In this document: positions 7,801 to 8,300 of the stretch, piece by piece
How positions within the stretch are numbered: the first letter of the stretch is position 1
Layout: every line of letters starts with the position of its first letter
DNA from: CAZJBP01 sp964544115
GTDB taxonomy: Bacteria > Verrucomicrobiota > Kiritimatiellia > UBA8416 > JADHWI01
Length of the DNA: 8,300 nt
Direction: 5' to 3'
NCBI GenBank assembly: GCA_964544115.1
Contig: CAZJBP010000153.1
Location: 1-8,300, forward strand
Translations under genes and position numbers: made by a program
The notes under the pieces: generated by a model
Databases searched by the model: none
Told to the model about the DNA's origin: nothing
Seen by the model: only the letters and a program-made list of their open reading frames with translations

Positions 7801-8300
7801 CGCCGCGCCGGCGAGTCTGCCGCTGTCCGTGTCGCTGACCGCTCCGACCGAGAAGAAGGTCGTCGTTCCGAACGGGACGGAGGTCTTTACCTTCTCCGGC
7901 ACAGCCGCGAACTCCGTCGGCGACATCCAGCTCGTCAACAGCCTCGGCGGCGGCGTTACGCGGCCGGCGGGCGAGGCCTGGACCTTCGCGAACGTGCCGC
8001 TGACCGAGGGCGTCAACGAAATCACGGTCACGGTGAGCAACGTCGCGGGCCTGACGGCCAGCGCCAGCGTCACGGTCATCCGCCAGGCGACACCGGCCTC
8101 CGCCGGGATTCTGCGCTTGGCGTCGTTCTCCGATCCGCACTACTTCGCGACGAACCTGCTTATCAACGACGGACTGGCCTTCCAGACGTACCTGGCGCAG
8201 GACCGCAAACTGATCGCGGAGAGCGTGGCCATTACCGAGGCGGTGGTGGATCAACTGATCGCGCGGAACGCGAACTACGTGTTCGTGACCGGCGACCTGA
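1871..8300 (+). CDS. Giant secreted multi-domain metallophosphoesterase/PHP phosphoesterase protein, 3'-partial
   Basis: One uninterrupted frame runs from the ATG at 1871 past the window end, giving at least 2143 residues. Residues 1-30 are a signal peptide: a basic start (MKRN, K9, R13), a hydrophobic core (MACMSAVLAIGVA) and an AEA|HG cleavage site, so the protein is exported. Domains in order are calcineurin-like metallophosphoesterase (about 34-325); beta-rich linker module (about 430-536); PHP phosphoesterase of CehA/McbA type (about 540-1030); Ig-like (1031-1124); three tandem repeats (1142-1680); Ig-like (1687-1779); jelly-roll-like domain ending in WADDN and IDNF (about 1780-1980); Ig-like (1985-2072); and the start of a second calcineurin-like domain (from 2082). 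Most metal-ligand motifs of the two complete enzyme domains are present, so active hydrolases are expected. Extracellular or periplasmic phosphoester hydrolysis, perhaps on a polymer held by the repeat modules, is inference; the substrate is unknown. The C-terminal end, and any sorting signal there, is outside the window. Confidence 0.9.
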   Translation, partial: MKRNGMGGKGWVRGWMACMSAVLAIGVAEAHGEWKFGVMADTQWTGVPADPVNNPNDVAVSIINQLNPQFIAAGVKFVVQVGDLTESGQPADLAVRAVAAQPLYNAGIGFFPLRGNHETAQAGALALTNNFPQTQGAGSNLVGVSFVGSPDPSGNGNLQGLSYAFDLDNARFVLLDQFARLSGVSPSVNDAIVDQIPWIDTTLSNRAAGTHAFVFAHKNLIGQDHTDVLFGANAAANPAAQNSFFAACDRADVGYVLGGHDHIHQRSRIASPDGLSSVRSIICASDSSKFYTPSVPSRDQTYNSPRRETSVAQELYRIGYYIFTVDGPLVTADYYASDETFPSGNSPAVTPTLHFSKRETFGYSLNGNEYAVPQGNSYTNVQESIASGSGYLGTTAAILGGINRSTLKDGSARALVKTVTTGWQPATNTASDILTLWGLTDIAAAEADTYTLALSYDPTGLTDEELQGGTFALATRNTFGRWVLAVDRNVGGQRQFVFGPWNSSYTLGTYGVDTNSATVWAVLNHTAAFAASPVQIASPGYVAGDFHQHTLHTDGSLQMAEVFAKDALYGLTWWANSEHGGSFRSAYRWKDIGGYAIPAGLADHSWGEVKAGRAAYPGRTVIQGLELNCPGHEHVSTAVIAQQFPADTNLPPIAEFEYRFDASDADVSGGPGGLWTNKSTVNNHTKSTNAVAWLQANYPGQSWFVPAHPERANSYTIAHFRDFHNVGPSVSFGFESMPGHQKSGGRGGYATSAGVPPAPSGQGGTFGGTGIYAAQVGGLWDAMLAEGRGWWLFANSDFHNTGGDFWPGEYQKTYMHVPDTQQVNSAEAAQMVADGLRSGNSWVVEGDLIDALTFSVSNAVMGQTIVVPQGDQVAVCIRVHDPMGPNHNTYSSFTNPALDHIDLIVGKLTAKIAPYLADGVTPNPAYSQINSDARVIARFDAVGGVTDSSGLTSVSWTDLGNGIKEMTLPVTVTNGMFLRLRGSNLGLGVANQTDGAGNPLADSLLGANTAAMAFDDLWFYSNPIFVRNPVPNVAPTVGITSPTDGGEFVAGVTLPLLANAIDSDGSITQVSFYANGTLLGSDTTYTYQYNWSGAPTGTHALVAVATDELGLSSTSAVVTIKVVQSTTGDGSGPNTPALRFRVLASADDAEENKATGAMDLSSSDLELIQDGSKNQWVGMRFANVVIPPGAKVVSAYLQFTCDEVGSKNINPFNVTVRGEASDNAGPYTSVASNLSARARTAAVAAWSNAPDWQIEHEAGVAQRTPDLSAVVQEIVSRPGWAEGNALALTMEGQGGRCAEAFDGEPTKTPELVVVVVNETAVSVAAGTDDAEENKASGAMDLTSSDLEIIQDGSKNQWVGMRFNNVNIPRETKVLGAYIQFTCDEMGSKNINPFSVTIRGEASDNAGTYTSVASNLSTRVRTGAVVAWSNAPDWQIEHEASTAQRTPDLSAVVQEILNRPGWAAGQSLALMIEGVGGRCAEAFEGEPTKTPRLVIQTSVVKESSFGPATGGDDAEERADTFAMDLTSSDLELIQDGSKIQTVGIRCPGVTLPAGALLVDAYLQFTCDEMGTKNINPFSLTIRGEATNNASEFTTTVSNIANRARTAAVAAWSNAPDWQIEHEAGLAQRTPSLLGVVNEIRSSPGWQNGNAMVFLMNGQGGRCAEAYEGEPTKVPRLVLVYAGGSTQSNTPPTVALTSPASGATYEQGQTVALAATATDNGVVSNVAFYVDGALAASDTNSPYTANWTATSVGSHALTAVAWDDTGLTATSATVNITVAPPTPVGIPFGPSGTGTLPFDALPAASQWATASVGLDKYTYATGGQLDAAVTALAANAIAGTLVSDTVAPPARNGLAVWTSGGGGFIQTCPTGIGATLLKATLLNQSGSAVSDLRLTYQYTVVDLVTEEVPGRHVFYSLTGAAGSWVAIPELSGMTASASFDVTVSLASPWADGAVLYLLWADDNDTANSPDVYFQIDNFSAAPASLPLSVSLTAPTEKKVVVPNGTEVFTFSGTAANSVGDIQLVNSLGGGVTRPAGEAWTFANVPLTEGVNEITVTVSNVAGLTASASVTVIRQATPASAGILRLASFSDPHYFATNLLINDGLAFQTYLAQDRKLIAESVAITEAVVDQLIARNANYVFVTGDL
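1970..2845 (+). other. Domain: calcineurin-like metallophosphoesterase 1 (variant D-T-Q motif)
   Basis: The family's metal-binding motifs appear in the usual order: VMADTQ (D41, Q43), VGDL (D83), GNHE (N116, H117), FAHKN (H217) and GGHDH (H260, H262). The canonical first motif is D-x-H; here Gln43 replaces the His. D-T-Q variants are, to my knowledge, recurrent in exported members of this superfamily, so the domain is probably still active. These enzymes hydrolyse phosphomono- or diesters with two metal ions. The core ends with a strand-rich segment (YRIGYYIFTV, about residues 316-325). Confidence 0.85.
3158..3478 (+). other. Domain: beta-rich linker module between the first two enzymes
   Basis: Residues about 430-536 contain alternating hydrophobic strands and the phrases TYTLALSYDPTGL, GRWVLAVDRNVGG, LGTYGVD and VWAVLNHTAAFA. 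I recall similar phrases at domain ends in exported proteins of the Verrucomicrobia group, but cannot name a family. It has no visible catalytic motif and looks like a structural or spacer module between the metallophosphoesterase and the PHP domain. Confidence 0.4.
3488..4960 (+). other. Domain: PHP phosphoesterase, CehA/McbA-like
   Basis: The PHP metal-binding motifs are complete and in order: GDFHQHTLHTDGS (H547, H549, D554), NSEHGG (E578, H579), GLELN followed by GHEH (E626, H632, H634), PAHPER (H708) and NSDFHN (D797, H799). This is the trinuclear-metal pattern of PHP domains, and GDFHxHT...DGS is typical of the CehA/McbA hydrolases, which cleave phosphate or carbamate-type esters. A C-terminal beta segment follows (about residues 800-1030), including GLRSGNSWVVEGDLIDALTF, which usually accompanies this catalytic domain. 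The substrate cannot be inferred. Confidence 0.83.
4961..5242 (+). other. Domain: bacterial Ig-like (Big_7-type), first copy
   Basis: Residues 1031-1124 read PNVAPTVGITSPTDGGEF, then SITQVSFYANGTLLGSDTT, GTHALVAVATDELG and a final VVTIKVV strand. This is the pattern of the Big_7 Ig-like fold common in secreted bacterial proteins, where it acts as a spacer or binding module. It is clearly homologous to the copy after the repeats. Confidence 0.8.
5294..5818 (+). repeat. Tandem protein repeat 1 of 3 (about 180 aa beta module)
   Basis: The first of three consecutive modules shares DDAEENKA...AMDL, SSDLELIQDGSK, AYLQFTCDE, NINPF, RGEAS, WSNAPDWQIEHEA, AQRTPDLS, RPGW and GGRCAEA..GEPTK with the others. 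It has a Cys in FTCDE (1201) and one in GGRC (1297), 96 residues apart. Its AMDL Met codon lies 543 bases before that of repeat 2. The short alternating strands suggest a beta-sandwich, perhaps of carbohydrate-binding or DNRLRE/CBM96-like type, but I cannot assign a family firmly. It ends in a run of five Val. Confidence 0.82.
5837..6358 (+). repeat. Tandem protein repeat 2 of 3 (about 180 aa beta module)
   Basis: This module is closest to repeat 1: long DNA stretches match (for example the 18 bases from 5558 recur at 6101) and most differences are at third codon positions or in loops. Cys 1382 and Cys 1478 keep the 96-residue spacing. It differs from the other two in the AST segment (EHEAST rather than EHEAG) and in TGAVVAW. 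It starts 549 bases before the equivalent point of repeat 3. Confidence 0.82.
6383..6907 (+). repeat. Tandem protein repeat 3 of 3 (about 180 aa beta module, most diverged)
   Basis: This is the most diverged copy, mainly in its N-terminal third (DDAEERADTF, SKIQTVGIRCPGV) and in the TTTVSNIANR segment, while WSNAPDWQIEHEAG, AQRTP and GGRCAEA are kept. Cys 1565 and Cys 1661 keep the 96-residue spacing. It has one extra Cys (1545) where the other copies have Phe, which would leave an unpaired thiol if the other two form a disulfide. Confidence 0.8.
6929..7207 (+). other. Domain: bacterial Ig-like (Big_7-type), second copy
   Basis: Residues 1687-1779 read NTPPTVALTSPASGATYEQG, then VVSNVAFYVDGALAASDT, GSHALTAVAWDDTG and a final TVNITV strand, matching the copy at residues 1031-1124 segment by segment. 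The two copies bracket the three-repeat block. Confidence 0.8.
7208..8086 (+). other. Domains: jelly-roll-like module followed by a third Ig-like domain
   Basis: Residues about 1780-1980 have strand-rich segments (LLKATLLNQSGSAVSDLRLTYQY, GSWVAIPEL, SFDVTVSL) and end with LLWADDND...VYFQIDNF (W1957, N1961, D1974). I associate this signature with beta-sandwich modules in exported proteins of the Verrucomicrobia and related groups; that is recall, not a family match. Residues 1985-2072 then form an Ig-like domain (VSLTAPTEKKVVVPNGTEVFTFSGTA, EGVNEITVTVSN). Neither has catalytic motifs, so spacer or ligand-binding roles are likely. Confidence 0.5.
8114..8300 (+). other. Domain: calcineurin-like metallophosphoesterase 2, cut by window end
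   Basis: Residues 2082 onward read RLASFSDPHYF, with canonical D-x-H (D2088, H2090), then LLINDGLAFQTYLAQDRKLI and VFVTGDL (D2142), the second metal motif. The DG.AF..YLAQDRK phrase is typical of one group of secreted calcineurin-like phosphoesterases. The GNHE and GHxH motifs must lie beyond the window. This group differs from the first metallophosphoesterase of the same protein, which has D-T-Q, so the two are unlikely to be a recent duplication. Confidence 0.78.

Noticed and set aside
6917..8254. A 445-codon open frame on the minus strand near the window end
   Set aside because: It also runs opposite the Ig-like, jelly-roll and second phosphoesterase domains, and is Arg/Gly-rich without motifs. 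It is a by-product of GC-rich codon use.

Overview
This is a GC-rich bacterial window holding the 3' part of one membrane-protein gene, one complete unknown gene on the opposite strand, and the 5' part of a very large secreted-protein gene that fills about three quarters of the sequence. The style of the large protein (signal peptide, bacterial Ig-like domains, a jelly-roll with a WADDN...IDN signature, stitched enzyme modules) suggests a Gram-negative of the Planctomycetota-Verrucomicrobiota-Lentisphaerota-Kiritimatiellota group. That placement is inference; the window has no taxonomic marker.

Layout. Positions 1-997 (+) encode a YibE/F-family integral membrane protein, cut at its N-terminus by the window edge. 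Positions 1023-1595 (-) encode a 190-residue protein of unknown family with a strong AGGAGG ribosome-binding site; it converges on the YibE/F gene, with a short hairpin across the 25-base gap. Positions 1596-1870 are a divergent intergenic region with two related GTTTC/GAAAC inverted repeats and two small hairpins. From 1871 to the window end (+) there is one uninterrupted reading frame of at least 2143 codons.

The large protein reads, in order: signal peptide; calcineurin-like metallophosphoesterase (first motif D-T-Q instead of D-x-H); linker and beta-rich module; PHP-fold phosphoesterase of the CehA/McbA type; bacterial Ig-like domain; three tandem repeats of about 180 residues, each with a Cys pair exactly 96 residues apart; a second Ig-like domain homologous to the first; a jelly-roll-like beta domain; a third Ig-like domain; and the start of a second calcineurin-like metallophosphoesterase with canonical D-x-H, cut after its G-D motif. 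So one exported polypeptide carries three predicted metal-dependent phosphoesterase centres of two unrelated folds, separated by putative binding or spacer modules. The likely setting is extracellular or periplasmic breakdown of phosphorylated compounds or polymers, but the substrate cannot be read from the sequence.

Nothing shows that the three genes work together: they lie on alternating strands and form no operon. No RNA genes, insertion sequences, CRISPR arrays or attachment sites were seen.
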